From Parathalassolituus penaei (GTDB lineage Bacteria; Pseudomonadota; Gammaproteobacteria; Pseudomonadales; Oceanobacteraceae): a stretch of DNA of 64,000 bases. Each line of letters opens with the position of its first letter. Position 1 is the first letter of the stretch. The stretch lies in contig NZ_JAPNOA010000059.1 in assembly GCF_026626885.1 (NCBI RefSeq), positions 248,327 through 312,326 on the forward strand. The letters are read 5' to 3'. Both the position numbers and the translations under genes were made by a program. Positions 1-10,188 of the stretch are shown piece by piece. The notes under the pieces are model-generated. The model saw only the letters and a program-made list of their open reading frames with translations, did no database searches and was not told where the DNA came from.

Positions 1-58
1 CCTTTTTTGTATCTGTCCACAGGCGATCCTGTACCGCCTGACTCACGACTTGTACTGC

Positions 59-2296
59 TTACCAGCGATAACGATACGTTACACCGTTTAACCAACGCTG
101 ATTACGTTCAAAATTGACGTTACCAGCATCGGCGTCATACCAGACCTGCCAGGCCAGAGTGCCCATAGGCAACTCACGCCCCAATCGAGCTTGCCATTTA
201 CGCTGACGATAATGCTCAGAAGAACTGTAGTTGGAGCCTGCACCAACGTCGGCCTGATCATAAGAGACTCCCAGCATCTGCTCCCAGAATCCGGACTCAC
301 GGGTCCAGATCATCCGCAAGCTGCGCTCAGCTCCCAGCAACAGATCAGCAGTCGCTTCGTCGTTGGCTTTGCGATCCTGCAACATTCCGACTAACCACAA
401 ACGCTGTTGTTGTGCCAGATGTAAAGAAGCCTGCCACTCAATACCCTGCATTCGCAAGGAACCACCGTTATCCAGATCACTATCGAGCAGAGACACCGAA
501 CTGCCGATCAGACGACTCAAGCGCTCATGAAAAATTTTGGTATCCACCGTCAGACGCGAATCCAACCAGCTACCAAAATAACCTGCCTCCCAGGCCTGAA
601 TCACCTCGTCTTTCAACTCGGCTTTCCAGGCATCCGAGCGTGCCTGCAAAAACAGGGTGCCAGTGTCTGAGCCCAGATAGTTATCCCCCAGACCACTCAG
701 GGTCACACTGGCATTGAGATAACGCTCTGCCAGATCCGGCGAACGATGGCTGCGCGAATAGTGAACACGCACACTCTGGTTATTGGCAAGACGCCAGGTT
801 GACGCCAGTCGTGGTGAATAATGCACTCCTGACTCACGTTCGTATTCCGCCATCAGACCCGAAAACAGCAACCAGTCAGGCAGTGGTTTGTATTCAATGT
901 TGAAGAATGCCGACCAGCTGTCCTGCCCTACCTCACCATCAAAATAGGTACGCGAACTCACCCGGTCACGACGCCAGCCAATCCCCTGCACAGAACGCAA
1001 CTGCGGGCTCCAGGTGCGGGTATCCTGCCATTCGATATCGGTCCGTTGTTCGTAAATGTCGAGATCACCCGTTCCGCATACGGTTTCATCCAAACCATGG
1101 CCAGTGATGACTCCAGCCATAACCGACTGTGCCAACGCCAGATCCGAGTCACTGATCTCTACACTGTAACCACGAGTGGCCAACAAGGATTCCAGCGCAT
1201 CAGCACTGACACGGCCAGATGCAATCGCGGCGTATAAATACCCCAACGTCGTTCGATCAGCTGCCGAGCCCTGTTGATAACCCAGCACACTGTAGCCTAA
1301 TGTTTCTGCGAAGCCCGGATTCTGGCGATATAACGTTCCCAGATCCTCGGAAAAAGCGATGGTGGGAGCACAGGCACTGTAATCTGATTCGGTGTTGTTA
1401 CCGCTCCAGTATGCTTTTAATTGCCACTGGTGATCTGCCGACGTCTCACGGGTGTAACGCCCCCATAGCACATCCGTAGTGGACTCCTGCAGAGGTGAAT
1501 CAGTCATAAAATTTTCATCGGCATACACGTCACGCGCCACAAGCTGACGACTCACTTGCCATTCAAGCTCGGAGGAATCATCCGGACGAGTAGCAGCGCT
1601 CCAGGCTATAGCCTTGTTGGCCCGCAAATCTGGCAATGAACCAGTATCATGATGGAAACCGCCGTATTCGCCGACACGATCAGCAAACACACTGATGCGG
1701 TGCTGGACATCGCCACCACCCCCGATACTGGCATAACCGTGACGCTGCTGATCGGATGCATAACTGACCGACAAATCAGCGGATGCACTGTCCGCAGGAT
1801 GACGAGTGATGATATTCACCACCCCCTGAAAGGCGTTCAGACCATAACTGGATGCACTGGGGCTACGCGTCACTTCAACCCGTTCAATGTCTTCCACCGC
1901 CACACCAATACGATCCCAGTCGACCCGTGCAAACGTCGACTCATACACCGAACGACCATCCACCAGTACTTCCAGACGACGCGCCAACGACACATCACCG
2001 GAGTGATAAACAACGGACGTAGAACGGGTATCGAGTTCATCCCCGACAAACATGCCGGGAACGTAACGGAAGATATCCACCACGCGGGTAACGCCCCACT
2101 GGCGAATCTGGTCAGCATCAATCACCGTGACGCTGGCAGGAACTTCAGCAAGAGGCTGTTGCAGACGAACCGCACTCAGCACCAACGGCAATTCCGGTTC
2201 AAACTCTTCCAGAGCCTGAACCTCACCACCCAGTGCCGAGGCCAGAAAAACCAGCAACATCGAGCGCCGGTTTTGTTGTTTTCCTGACCGGTTCAT
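59..2296 (-). CDS. TonB-dependent outer-membrane receptor
   Basis: The 745-residue protein has an N-terminal signal peptide (about residues 1-28), a plug domain (about 45-175, with PASVTVIDADQIRQWG, VLVDGRSVYE and GLNAFQGVVNIITR) and a long beta-strand-rich C-terminus ending YRYRW; the terminal aromatic residue is typical of outer-membrane barrels. Such receptors import a scarce ligand (siderophore, cobalamin or other) using TonB energy; the ligand cannot be read from the sequence. An AGAGAGG ribosome site precedes the ATG. It lies 78 bp downstream of hisF on the same strand with no clear terminator between, so part of its transcription may come from the his cluster. No Fur box or cobalamin riboswitch is visible in the short gap. 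Confidence 0.9.
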   Translation of the reverse strand: MNRSGKQQNRRSMLLVFLASALGGEVQALEEFEPELPLVLSAVRLQQPLAEVPASVTVIDADQIRQWGVTRVVDIFRYVPGMFVGDELDTRSTSVVYHSGDVSLARRLEVLVDGRSVYESTFARVDWDRIGVAVEDIERVEVTRSPSASSYGLNAFQGVVNIITRHPADSASADLSVSYASDQQRHGYASIGGGGDVQHRISVFADRVGEYGGFHHDTGSLPDLRANKAIAWSAATRPDDSSELEWQVSRQLVARDVYADENFMTDSPLQESTTDVLWGRYTRETSADHQWQLKAYWSGNNTESDYSACAPTIAFSEDLGTLYRQNPGFAETLGYSVLGYQQGSAADRTTLGYLYAAIASGRVSADALESLLATRGYSVEISDSDLALAQSVMAGVITGHGLDETVCGTGDLDIYEQRTDIEWQDTRTWSPQLRSVQGIGWRRDRVSSRTYFDGEVGQDSWSAFFNIEYKPLPDWLLFSGLMAEYERESGVHYSPRLASTWRLANNQSVRVHYSRSHRSPDLAERYLNASVTLSGLGDNYLGSDTGTLFLQARSDAWKAELKDEVIQAWEAGYFGSWLDSRLTVDTKIFHERLSRLIGSSVSLLDSDLDNGGSLRMQGIEWQASLHLAQQQRLWLVGMLQDRKANDEATADLLLGAERSLRMIWTRESGFWEQMLGVSYDQADVGAGSNYSSSEHYRQRKWQARLGRELPMGTLAWQVWYDADAGNVNFERNQRWLNGVTYRYRW

Positions 2297-2374
2297 ACAA
2301 CACGCCTCTCTTGATCCTGATTCACCGGCCCGAGAGCAGGTATCTCATCCCTGACAACTCATACGAGGGCAGGA

Positions 2375-3136
2375 TTACAAACGCATTTCAATGCCTGCAG
2401 CAGCCATATGTTCTTTGGCTTGCTGCACGGTGTATTCACCAAAGTGGAAAATACTGGCGGCGAGAACGGCATCCGCGCCGCCCAGTTTAACGCCATCCAC
2501 CAGATGGTCGAGGTTACCCACGCCACCTGAGGCAATCACCGGAATATTCACCGCATCCGAAATAGCGCGGGTAACACCAAGGTCAAAACCGGATTTCACG
2601 CCGTCACGATCCATACTGGTCAGCAGGATCTCACCGGCACCGTATTCGGCCATTTTGACAGCCCACTCAACGGCATTGATACCGGTTGGTTTACGGCCAC
2701 CGTGGGTGAAAATTTCCCAACGGCCTTCTGCAACCTGCTTGGCATCAATGGCAACCACGATGCACTGGGCACCGAATTTCTGCGAGGCTTCGCGCACAAA
2801 TTCAGGGTTGTAAACCGCTGCAGAGTTGATGGATACCTTGTCGGCACCGGCATTCAGCATACGGCGGATATCCGCCAGCTCACGAATACCACCACCCACC
2901 GTCAGCGGGATAAACACCTGCTCAGCAATGGCTTCCACCATATGCACCGTGGTGTCACGACCTTCATGACTGGCGGTAATGTCGAGGAAAGTGATCTCGT
3001 CAGCGCCCTGATCGTTGTAACGCTTGGCGATTTCAACCGGATCACCGGCATCGCGGATACCCACAAAGTTCACGCCTTTAACGACGCGGCCTTTATCGAC
3101 ATCCAGACAGGGAATAATGCGTTTGGCCAGTGCCAT
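2375..3136 (-). CDS. hisF: Imidazole glycerol phosphate synthase, cyclase subunit HisF
   Basis: A 253-residue (beta/alpha)8 barrel that closes the imidazole ring, using ammonia delivered by HisH, to give imidazole glycerol phosphate and AICAR in histidine synthesis. The catalytic aspartates are visible in [16 protein letters not shown] (near residue 11) and VVAIDAK (near 130). Phosphate-binding glycine loops VGGGIRE and ASGGVGN are present. Length matches the family. A GGAGG ribosome site lies in the 11-bp gap after the hisA stop, so the two genes are probably translated together. It is the last gene of the hisB-H-A-F cluster. Confidence 0.97.
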   Translation of the reverse strand: MALAKRIIPCLDVDKGRVVKGVNFVGIRDAGDPVEIAKRYNDQGADEITFLDITASHEGRDTTVHMVEAIAEQVFIPLTVGGGIRELADIRRMLNAGADKVSINSAAVYNPEFVREASQKFGAQCIVVAIDAKQVAEGRWEIFTHGGRKPTGINAVEWAVKMAEYGAGEILLTSMDRDGVKSGFDLGVTRAISDAVNIPVIASGGVGNLDHLVDGVKLGGADAVLAASIFHFGEYTVQQAKEHMAAAGIEMRL

Positions 3137-3147
3137 AAAAGCCTCCG

Positions 3148-3888
3148 TTACGCGCCAGTCAGCTCGTCAGCCAGTTTCTGGCCTTCGGCCACGTCCAGAG
3201 TACCTTCGTAAATCGCACGGCCAGTGATCGCACCCAGGATGCCCTTGCCTGCTACTTTGGCCAGGTTACGAATATCCTCGATGTTGGTAACACCACCGGA
3301 TGCAATCACCGGAATACCACCTTCAACGGCCAGCTCAACGGTAGACTCCAGGTTAACACCCTGCATCATGCCGTCACGGGCGATGTCGGTGTACACAATG
3401 GCAGACACACCGTCGTTCTTGAACTGTTTAGCCAGGTCTACGGCTTTCACAGTCGACACTTCAGCCCAACCGTCAGTGGCCACAAAACCGTTCTGGGCAT
3501 CCAGGCCAACAATCACCTTGCCCGGGAAAGCCAGACAGGCTTCTTTCACAAACGCAGGCTCTTTAACCGCCTTGGTGCCAATGATCACGTAGCTTACGCC
3601 CGCTTTTACGTAGGCTTCGATGGTTTCCAGGGTACGGATACCACCACCAATCTGGATTGGCAGGCCCGGGAAAGCACGGGCGATCGAGGTCACCGCTTCA
3701 CCGTTAACAGGTTCACCGGCAAAGGCGCCATTCAGGTCAACCAGGTGCAGACGACGGCAGCCGGCATCAACCCAGCGACGAGCCATTTCAACCGGGTTGT
3801 CACCGAATACGGTGGAATCGTCCATACGGCCCTGACGCAGGCGCACACATTGGCCGTCTTTCAGATCGATAGCAGGAATTACAAGCAT
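3148..3888 (-). CDS. hisA: ProFAR isomerase HisA
   Basis: A 246-residue (beta/alpha)8 barrel catalysing the Amadori rearrangement of ProFAR to PRFAR, the step before HisF/HisH. The start [17 protein letters not shown] holds the general base Asp8; the acid Asp lies in [12 protein letters not shown]. Phosphate loops QIGGGIRT and ASGGVTN are present. It sits between hisH (30-bp gap) and hisF (11-bp gap), all on the same strand. The barrel shares a fold and ancestry with the downstream hisF. Confidence 0.97.
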   Translation of the reverse strand: MLVIPAIDLKDGQCVRLRQGRMDDSTVFGDNPVEMARRWVDAGCRRLHLVDLNGAFAGEPVNGEAVTSIARAFPGLPIQIGGGIRTLETIEAYVKAGVSYVIIGTKAVKEPAFVKEACLAFPGKVIVGLDAQNGFVATDGWAEVSTVKAVDLAKQFKNDGVSAIVYTDIARDGMMQGVNLESTVELAVEGGIPVIASGGVTNIEDIRNLAKVAGKGILGAITGRAIYEGTLDVAEGQKLADELTGA

Positions 3889-3918
3889 GTTTGAAACCTT
3901 GATTCAGCGGATGACAGG

Positions 3919-4563
3919 TCAGGCCTGACCATCCCAGTTGAGGAAATTCTTGAGCAGGGCCAGACCAGCGTTGTGGCTCTTTTCCGGGTGGAATTGCACC
4001 GCAAACACGTTGCCTTCACCCATAGCTGCGGCGAAATCAACGCCGTAGTGACCGCGACCTTTCACCTGGGACGGATTCACCGCCTCAACGTAATAGGAAT
4101 GCACAAAATAGAAACGGCTGTTATCGGCGATACCGGCCCACAGCGGGTGTTCAACCTGCTGCACCTTGTTCCAGCCCATGTGAGGCACTTTCAGCTTGGT
4201 ACCGTCTTCGACCAGATCATTGCCAAAGAAACGCACCTTGCCAGGGAACAGACCCATACAGTCAACACCACCGTTTTCTTCGGAGGAGTCCATCATGGCC
4301 TGCAGACCGACGCAGATACCCAGCAGCGGTTTGGTCTTGCGAACCTCGGCCACCACCTGATCGATACCCTGACGGCGGATTTCAGCCATACAGTCGCGAA
4401 TCGCGCCCACACCCGGCAGCACCACATGATCGGCAGAACGGATCACTTCCGGATCACTGGTCACCAGTACACGGGTATCCGCACCGGCTACCGCCTGCAG
4501 GGCACCGTGTGCCGAGTGCAGGTTGCCCATGCCGTAGTCAATAACCGCACACAACTTGCTCAT
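3919..4563 (-). CDS. hisH: Imidazole glycerol phosphate synthase, glutaminase subunit HisH
   Basis: A class I glutamine amidotransferase of about 214 residues that hydrolyses glutamine and channels ammonia to HisF. The nucleophile is the Cys of [10 protein letters not shown], and the His/Glu pair is in [12 protein letters not shown] place the start at the ATG overlapping the hisB stop (TAATG arrangement at 4561-4565), because [14 protein letters not shown] is the normal N-terminus; an ATG three codons upstream is possible. The overlap implies translational coupling to hisB. Confidence 0.96.
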   Translation of the reverse strand: MSKLCAVIDYGMGNLHSAHGALQAVAGADTRVLVTSDPEVIRSADHVVLPGVGAIRDCMAEIRRQGIDQVVAEVRKTKPLLGICVGLQAMMDSSEENGGVDCMGLFPGKVRFFGNDLVEDGTKLKVPHMGWNKVQQVEHPLWAGIADNSRFYFVHSYYVEAVNPSQVKGRGHYGVDFAAAMGEGNVFAVQFHPEKSHNAGLALLKNFLNWDGQA

Positions 4564-5153
4564 TACAGGCACCCCTTGGTCGACGGCATCACGCCCGCCA
4601 TACGCGGGTCCAGCTCCAGCGCCATACGCAGGGCACGACCAAACGCCTTGAAGATGGTCTCGGCCTGGTGGTGGGCGTTAAAACCCTTGATGTTGTCGAT
4701 GTGCAGAGTCACCTTGGCGTGATTCACAAAGCCCTGGAAAAACTCCCAGAACAGCTGGGTGTCCAGCTTGCCAATCGAGGCGCGGGTAAACTCACAGTTG
4801 AAGTTCAGACCCGGACGACCGGAAAAATCGATCACCACGCGAGACAGGGCTTCATCCAGCGGCACATAACTGTGGCCATAACGGACGATGCCTTTTTTGT
4901 CACCCACGGCCTGGGCAAATGCCTGACCAAGAGTAATGCCAATATCTTCCACGGTATGGTGGTCATCAATGTGCAGGTCACCCTTGCATTCGATATCCAG
5001 GTCGATCAGACCATGGCGGGCAATCTGATCCATCATGTGCTCAAGAAACGGCACGCCGGTATCAAAACGGCTGACACCGGTGCCATCGAGGTTGATGGAC
5101 ACCCGGATCTGAGTCTCCAGGGTATTGCGTTCGACCGTTGCGGTACGGGCCAT
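4563..5153 (-). CDS. hisB: Imidazoleglycerol-phosphate dehydratase (monofunctional HisB)
   Basis: About 196 residues starting [18 protein letters not shown]. The enzyme dehydrates imidazole glycerol phosphate to imidazole acetol phosphate. The metal-binding motifs [23 protein letters not shown] and FNAHHQAE are intact. The reading frame stays open for about 150 codons upstream, but GGAG six bases before the chosen ATG and the length of monofunctional HisB fix the start. It lacks the N-terminal phosphatase domain of the enterobacterial bifunctional enzyme. First gene of hisBHAF; hisG, hisD and hisC are not in the window. Confidence 0.97.
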   Translation of the reverse strand: MARTATVERNTLETQIRVSINLDGTGVSRFDTGVPFLEHMMDQIARHGLIDLDIECKGDLHIDDHHTVEDIGITLGQAFAQAVGDKKGIVRYGHSYVPLDEALSRVVIDFSGRPGLNFNCEFTRASIGKLDTQLFWEFFQGFVNHAKVTLHIDNIKGFNAHHQAETIFKAFGRALRMALELDPRMAGVMPSTKGCL

Positions 5154-5187
5154 GGTCAGCTCCAAACTCTCGCCAAAGGAAAAGGAA

Positions 5188-5220
5188 AGCATTATAAAGG
5201 CGGTAGCCCAAAACCTCCAC
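5188..5220 (-). promoter_or_regulatory. Candidate hisB promoter
   Basis: On the minus strand a perfect TATAAT (plus-strand attata at 5191-5196) lies about 38 bp upstream of the hisB start in the 105-bp divergent gap. No good -35 hexamer is at 16-18 bp (TGGAGG is the best fit), so this rests on the -10 alone. Confidence 0.4.
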
Positions 5221-5258
5221 GATGCCGCCCGGCATTCGCCACACGCAGAGGACTCATC

Positions 5259-5672
5259 ATGCCTGTCAAGCTGGAGCATATTCGCACCCCTAACGATGCC
5301 GACTGGATTGATATCGAAAAAATCCACAAGGACACCGCCAGCCAGCAAGGACTGACCAGTACCCCGATGGAAGTTTCCAGCCGTCTGGCCGCTGGTGACT
5401 GGATTGTGGCAGCGCGTTTTAACGACCGCGTGATCGGCCTGATTCTGGCTCATCAGCAAGACAATCAGGTCTGGATTGACCAGGCCGCCGTGCGCACCAT
5501 CACCCAGCGTCGAGGCGTTATGCACCAGACCCTGTTCCTGCTGATGAAATGGGCACGGGAACAATCCCTGACCCTGATTTGTCAGAATGTTCCGGTACAA
5601 CTGCAAACGGCCCTGAGTCGTCGCGGTTTCCAGCAGCAGGGTGAGCAGTGGATCTGTAACCCGGCCGACTGA
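5259..5672 (+). CDS. GNAT-family protein resembling the acetyl-CoA sensor PanZ/PanM
   Basis: A 137-residue small GNAT protein. The stretch [18 protein letters not shown] followed by [21 protein letters not shown] and C-terminal [13 protein letters not shown] resembles the layout of PanZ (YhhK), which promotes PanD maturation and senses CoA. The acetyl-CoA pyrophosphate loop appears as [11 protein letters not shown]. It starts at the ATG after AGAGGA and is divergent from hisB. A generic GNAT N-acetyltransferase of other function is the alternative; panD is not nearby. Confidence 0.6.
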   Translation: MPVKLEHIRTPNDADWIDIEKIHKDTASQQGLTSTPMEVSSRLAAGDWIVAARFNDRVIGLILAHQQDNQVWIDQAAVRTITQRRGVMHQTLFLLMKWAREQSLTLICQNVPVQLQTALSRRGFQQQGEQWICNPAD

Positions 5673-5839
5673 GCGGCACCGTTCACAAACCCGGTTATTG
5701 CACCTGCTGCAACAAAGAATCCACCCGCCACCGGGCTACCCATTACATGCCAACAGCGACATACTGTTGGCCATGGTTCAGCATTGGTGCTGGATATTCA
5801 GAAATTCCGTTTTCACTACCACAAGGGACACCCCATAAC

Positions 5840-6469
5840 ATGTTCCGTTTATTGATCAGCTTTATGGTGTTTATTTCTGCTCACGTATGGGCAGCAGCGT
5901 CGCCATCTGATGTTGTCAGCTCGGCCACCAACAACCTGATTGCCGACCTCAACAAACTGACCATCGAACAACGCTCGGACGACGAAGTACGCCGTCTGGT
6001 GATGACCTACATCGTACCGACCATTGACCAGGAAAAAATTGCTTCCAGCGCCCTGGGCAAATACTGGCGTCTGGCCAAACCTGCTCAGCGTCAGGAATTT
6101 ATCGAACGCTTCCGCGAACTGCAGATTCGCACCTACAGCGGTGCATTCAAGGCATTCAGCGGCGAAAAACTGGCCTTTGAAGACGCCCGCATCAGTGAAG
6201 AAGGCGACAAGGCTCTGGTGAAAGGCCAACTGGTGCAAACCAATGGCAACGTTATTCCGATTGATTTCCGTCTGTTCAAGGACGAAACCAGCGGTGAATG
6301 GCGTATCTACGACGCCGTGGTATCCGGTCTGAGCATGGTCAAAACCTACCGCGAACAGATGACGGAGCGCCTGCAAGGCACCAACCCGTCCAACGCCGAC
6401 GAACGCATGAACAAGCTGCTGCAAGAGCTGGCCGACGAAGCTAACCAGGTCAACACGGCGGCCAAATAA
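5840..6469 (+). CDS. MlaC/Ttg2D-like periplasmic phospholipid-binding protein (orphan)
   Basis: A 209-residue secreted protein with signal peptide MFRLLISFMVFISAHVWAAA. The body shows MlaC-family features: VRRLVMTYIVPTIDQEKIASSALGKYW, then RQEFIERFRELQIRTYSGAF and a C-terminal WRIYDAVVSGLSMVKTYREQM. MlaC carries phospholipids between the outer-membrane MlaA complex and the inner-membrane MlaFEDB transporter. No mlaFEDB genes are adjacent, so this is a stand-alone copy: a duplicate Mla component, or a paralogue of the kind that sits with hopanoid or toluene-tolerance genes. A strong terminator follows at once, so the gene appears monocistronic. Confidence 0.85.
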   Translation: MFRLLISFMVFISAHVWAAASPSDVVSSATNNLIADLNKLTIEQRSDDEVRRLVMTYIVPTIDQEKIASSALGKYWRLAKPAQRQEFIERFRELQIRTYSGAFKAFSGEKLAFEDARISEEGDKALVKGQLVQTNGNVIPIDFRLFKDETSGEWRIYDAVVSGLSMVKTYREQMTERLQGTNPSNADERMNKLLQELADEANQVNTAAK

Positions 6470-6490
6470 TCCGGCAGCAACCTCTCTGAA

Positions 6491-6517
6491 CGGCCAGCCT
6501 TTGCTGGCCATTTTTAT
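6491..6517 (+). terminator. Rho-independent terminator after the mlaC-like gene
   Basis: Perfect 7-bp stem GGCCAGC / GCTGGCC with loop cttt (6492-6509), followed by A and a run of five T. It lies 22 bp after the stop codon. Confidence 0.9.
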
Positions 6518-6635
6518 TTCAGAACGGCCATCAAACACAGAACTTAACTGCCAAAGCAGGCAAGACTGACAAATACTGGCTGAATCAGCATAACCGCCTA
6601 CACTGCTACAGGTAGACCACCCGCAAAGGAATGTT

Positions 6636-6743
6636 ATGACGCCCATGCCATCCGTACCCACTGTGCCAGACCAATTACCACACGTACGAATCGGCGCCTC
6701 TAGCTTACGGTGTCCCCCATGCGCCTGCCTTATCGCTCCCTGA
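6636..6743 (+). CDS. Possible 35-residue upstream ORF overlapping the GGDEF-EAL start
   Basis: An ATG at 6636 sits five bases after AAAGGA. The frame runs 35 codons (starting MTPMPSVPTVPDQ) and stops at 6741-6743, about 22 bp inside the GGDEF-EAL gene and in another frame. The large gene has no evident ribosome site of its own, so this small frame could couple or control its translation. The peptide is proline- and cysteine-containing and resembles nothing I recognise. It could be chance. Confidence 0.35.
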   Translation: MTPMPSVPTVPDQLPHVRIGASSLRCPPCACLIAP

Positions 6744-9121
6744 CGCAGAAGCTGGTGTTGGTAGCGCTTGCGACCACCACCCTGTCCTTGCTGGCAGCCA
6801 GCCTGGGTTTTACCTGGCTTGAGAATCATTTGTCCGAGGCCGAACTGCGCCAGCACCTGTCCCGCAGTGGCACCATGCTGGCCAATACCATTAGTCGCGA
6901 ACAGGAAGAACAAGGCATCAATGACATTCCGGCAACCATCAGCAGCCTAAGGAACGACGAGGCCGTATTGCGGGCCTGTTATTTCAATTTCGACCACCAT
7001 CTGATCTACAGCTACGCCCGCTACAAAACACAAGACTCCGTCTGCAGCAGCATTGACCATCCGGAAGAAATGACCCGCAAAAACCCGCTGGCCGCTTCTT
7101 TCCCGATTGTGGTGCGAGATAACATCGAAGGTAACCTGTTCCTCGAAATGGATCCTGCTTACCTGCAAAAACGCACCGAACAGTTTATGGCCTTTACCGT
7201 GCTGATCCTGTTTGCCTCCTTGTCCCTCGCCTTTTTGCTGGCCAGCCAGTTCAAGTACCTGATCATTCGCCCCATTCGTGACCTGCGAGCCACCCTCGAC
7301 ACCCTGCTCAACGAAAAGGATTACAGCATTCGCGCGGTTCGTGACAGCAATGACGACCTCGGTGAACTGATCACCCTGTTTAACCGCCTGATTGAAACCG
7401 TCGAAGACGAACACAATCTGCTGCGCGAAAACGAAGCGCGTTTCCGCAAACTGGCCGCCTTCTCACCGGTCGGTATTTTCCAGATCGATAACCAGCAACA
7501 GCTGCAATACGTCAACCAGCGCTGGCGCGATATCCACGGCATTCATATCCCGGAACCCACGCTGGAGTCCTGGTTCAGCTGCATCAGCTCGGCCGATCTG
7601 GTAGAAGTCCACAACGCCTGGCAACGCCTGCTGGAACTGAATGAAAGTATCGCGCTGGAAATGCGCCTGTTGCAGCGCGACAGCAGTGAAGTCTGGGTAC
7701 ACCTGATGGCAGGCCCGCTACACGACCGCGACGGCGCTACCATCGGTTATCTGGGGGCCATTTCCGATATTTCCGAGCTCAAGGCCGCCCAGCTGCAGAT
7801 GGAACATCTGGCCTTCTACGACGCCCTCACCGGTCTCGCCAATCGCCGCCTGTTCCGTAACCGCCTGGGTAAGTCCATCAAGGCCGCCCAGCGTACCAAC
7901 AGCAGCCTGGCCCTGATGTTTCTGGATATGGACCAGTTCAAACGGGTTAACGACACCCTTGGCCACGATGCCGGCGACCTGCTGCTGCAAGAAGTCGCTC
8001 ATCGCCTCAGCAGCAACGTCCGCGACCGCGATACCGTCTCGCGCATTGGTGGTGACGAATTCACCATCCTGCTGACCGACGTTCACCACACCTCCGATGT
8101 GATGACCGTTGCCGAAAAACTGCTGTCCGCCCTGTCCAAACCCATCCGCATCAAGGGGCAAGACATCAGCACCTCGGTCAGTATTGGCATCACCCTGACC
8201 CCTCAGGACAGCACCGACCCCAACATCCTGATGAAAAATGCCGACCTCGCCATGTACCGCGCCAAGGAACTCGGCCGTAACAACTACCAGTTTTTTTCCG
8301 AAGACATGAACCGCGCCATTCTTGAGCACCTGACCTGGGAAAAGGAAATTCAGGATGCCCTCAACCTCAACCAGTTCAGCGTCTATTACCAGCCCAAAAT
8401 CCGCCTGGATGACCTCACCGTCACCGGCGTTGAAGCCCTATTGCGCTGGATTCACCCGGAAAAAGGCATGATCAGCCCTGACAAGTTTATCCCGGTTGCA
8501 GAAGAAACCGGCCAGATCCTCGACATCGGCCATTGGGTACTGGATCAGTCCTGCCGTGAAATCAGCCAGCTGATGGCACGCGGCCGTCTGGCCCCCGGCT
8601 CGCGGGTCGCGGTTAACCTGTCAGCACGCCAGTTTACCGACCCCAACCTGATTGAAGTCATCCGCGACATCCTCAACAGCCACTCCTTGCCACCGGAATG
8701 TCTGGAGCTGGAAATCACCGAAAGCACCCTGATGAAAGACGTCGAACATGCCATCCGCATCATGAACGACCTCCGCACCCTGGGTATCAGCTTCGCCATC
8801 GACGACTTCGGCACCGGCTATTCCTCACTGTCGTATCTCAAGCGCTTCCCGGTAGAAGTGCTCAAGGTCGACCGCACCTTTGTCACCGACATCCCGCACG
8901 ACGACAACGACATGGCGATCACCGCCGCCGTTATCGCCATGGCCCACAAACTCGGCATCACCGTTGTTGCAGAAGGCGTTGAAACGCCGGATCAGTTAGA
9001 ATTCCTGCGCCGCAACCGTTGCGACCAGTGTCAGGGCTACCTGTTCAGCCGGCCGCTACCCATGCACCAGCTGGAGCAGTTCCTGACCCAATTCCGGATA
9101 CGCGACAGCATCAACGCCTGA
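6719..9121 (+). CDS. Membrane PAS-GGDEF-EAL cyclic-di-GMP protein
   Basis: About 800 residues. Order: TM1 (about 11-30), a periplasmic sensor segment of about 120 residues containing LRACYFNFDHHLIYSYARY, TM2 (about 160-180), HAMP (RPIRDLRATLDTL), PAS (FRKLAAFSPVGIFQIDNQQQ), GGDEF and EAL. The GGDEF loop RIGGDEFTILL is intact, as are EAL residues GVEALLRW, DDFGTGYSSLSYLK and EGVET, so both diguanylate cyclase and phosphodiesterase activity are possible. The start is uncertain: ATG 6719 or an in-frame GTG at 6710, neither with a good Shine-Dalgarno. The gene ends 7 bp before mutY. Confidence 0.92.
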   Translation: MRLPYRSLTQKLVLVALATTTLSLLAASLGFTWLENHLSEAELRQHLSRSGTMLANTISREQEEQGINDIPATISSLRNDEAVLRACYFNFDHHLIYSYARYKTQDSVCSSIDHPEEMTRKNPLAASFPIVVRDNIEGNLFLEMDPAYLQKRTEQFMAFTVLILFASLSLAFLLASQFKYLIIRPIRDLRATLDTLLNEKDYSIRAVRDSNDDLGELITLFNRLIETVEDEHNLLRENEARFRKLAAFSPVGIFQIDNQQQLQYVNQRWRDIHGIHIPEPTLESWFSCISSADLVEVHNAWQRLLELNESIALEMRLLQRDSSEVWVHLMAGPLHDRDGATIGYLGAISDISELKAAQLQMEHLAFYDALTGLANRRLFRNRLGKSIKAAQRTNSSLALMFLDMDQFKRVNDTLGHDAGDLLLQEVAHRLSSNVRDRDTVSRIGGDEFTILLTDVHHTSDVMTVAEKLLSALSKPIRIKGQDISTSVSIGITLTPQDSTDPNILMKNADLAMYRAKELGRNNYQFFSEDMNRAILEHLTWEKEIQDALNLNQFSVYYQPKIRLDDLTVTGVEALLRWIHPEKGMISPDKFIPVAEETGQILDIGHWVLDQSCREISQLMARGRLAPGSRVAVNLSARQFTDPNLIEVIRDILNSHSLPPECLELEITESTLMKDVEHAIRIMNDLRTLGISFAIDDFGTGYSSLSYLKRFPVEVLKVDRTFVTDIPHDDNDMAITAAVIAMAHKLGITVVAEGVETPDQLEFLRRNRCDQCQGYLFSRPLPMHQLEQFLTQFRIRDSINA

Positions 9122-9128
9122 CAGATTC

Positions 9129-10172
9129 ATGACCAACACAGCTTTCTCGACCAGCGTGCTGAACTGGTATCACCAGCACGGCCGCAAACACCTGCCCTGG
9201 CAGCAAGACATCACCCCGTACCGAGTCTGGGTTTCTGAAATCATGCTGCAGCAAACCCAGGTAACCACCGTTATCCCGTATTACCTGCGGTTTATGGAGC
9301 GTTTCCCGACCGTGCAGGCGCTTGCCGCCGCCGAACAGGATGAAGTCCTGCATCTGTGGACAGGCCTGGGTTACTACGCCCGCGGTCGCAACCTGCACGC
9401 CTGTGCCAAAGCCATTGTTGAACAGCACGGCGGCGAATTCCCACGCAGTGTCGACGCCCTCGCCGACCTGCCGGGTATTGGTCGTTCCACCGCTGGCGCG
9501 ATTGCCTCAATCAGCATGGGGATTCGTGCACCGATTCTGGATGGCAACGTCAAACGGGTACTGGCGCGCTTTTACGCCGTTGATGGCTGGCCCGGCTCAC
9601 CCGCTGTGCAAAAAGACATGTGGGACATCGCCGAACGCCTGACTCCAGCCCACAGCTTCCGCGAATACACCCAGGCCATGATGGATATGGGTGCCACCCT
9701 CTGCATCCGCAGCAAACCTGCCTGTGGCATCTGCCCGCTGCAACCGGACTGCCAAGGGTACGCCAGTGGTAAACCAACCCAATTCCCACACAGCAAACCC
9801 AAAGCCGACAAGCCGGAAAAACACACCTGGATGCTGATGGTACGCAACCGCGATGGCCACTGGCTGTTACAACCGCGCCCGCAAACCGGCATCTGGGGAG
9901 GCCTCTGGAGCTTTCCGGAAGCCGACAGTGAAGAGCAGGCACAGCAACAGGCACAGCTGCGCTTTGGCACACAGATCGACCAACTCGAAAGCCTCGGCAG
10001 CTTCCGTCACACCTTTTCGCACTATCACCTGCACATTCACCCCCTGCGCATCAGCCTCAACAGCAACCCGCTGCAAATAGGCGAAGCCGGAGTGCATTGG
10101 TACAATCCCGAGCAACCCAGCGAACTGGGGCTGGCCGCACCGGTGAAAAAACTGCTGCACCTGCCCGACTGA
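9129..10172 (+). CDS. mutY: A/G-specific adenine glycosylase MutY
   Basis: A 347-residue base-excision-repair enzyme that removes adenine mispaired with 8-oxoguanine. Visible features: catalytic Glu in [12 protein letters not shown], helix-hairpin-helix [14 protein letters not shown], catalytic Asp in [13 protein letters not shown], the four 4Fe-4S cysteines in [17 protein letters not shown], and a C-terminal NUDIX-like 8-oxoG recognition domain (about 230-345, [11 protein letters not shown]). It begins 7 bp after the GGDEF-EAL stop and is followed by yggX, the pairing found in many gammaproteobacteria. Confidence 0.97.
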   Translation: MTNTAFSTSVLNWYHQHGRKHLPWQQDITPYRVWVSEIMLQQTQVTTVIPYYLRFMERFPTVQALAAAEQDEVLHLWTGLGYYARGRNLHACAKAIVEQHGGEFPRSVDALADLPGIGRSTAGAIASISMGIRAPILDGNVKRVLARFYAVDGWPGSPAVQKDMWDIAERLTPAHSFREYTQAMMDMGATLCIRSKPACGICPLQPDCQGYASGKPTQFPHSKPKADKPEKHTWMLMVRNRDGHWLLQPRPQTGIWGGLWSFPEADSEEQAQQQAQLRFGTQIDQLESLGSFRHTFSHYHLHIHPLRISLNSNPLQIGEAGVHWYNPEQPSELGLAAPVKKLLHLPD

Positions 10173-10188
10173 TAACAGGAAAAGACTC

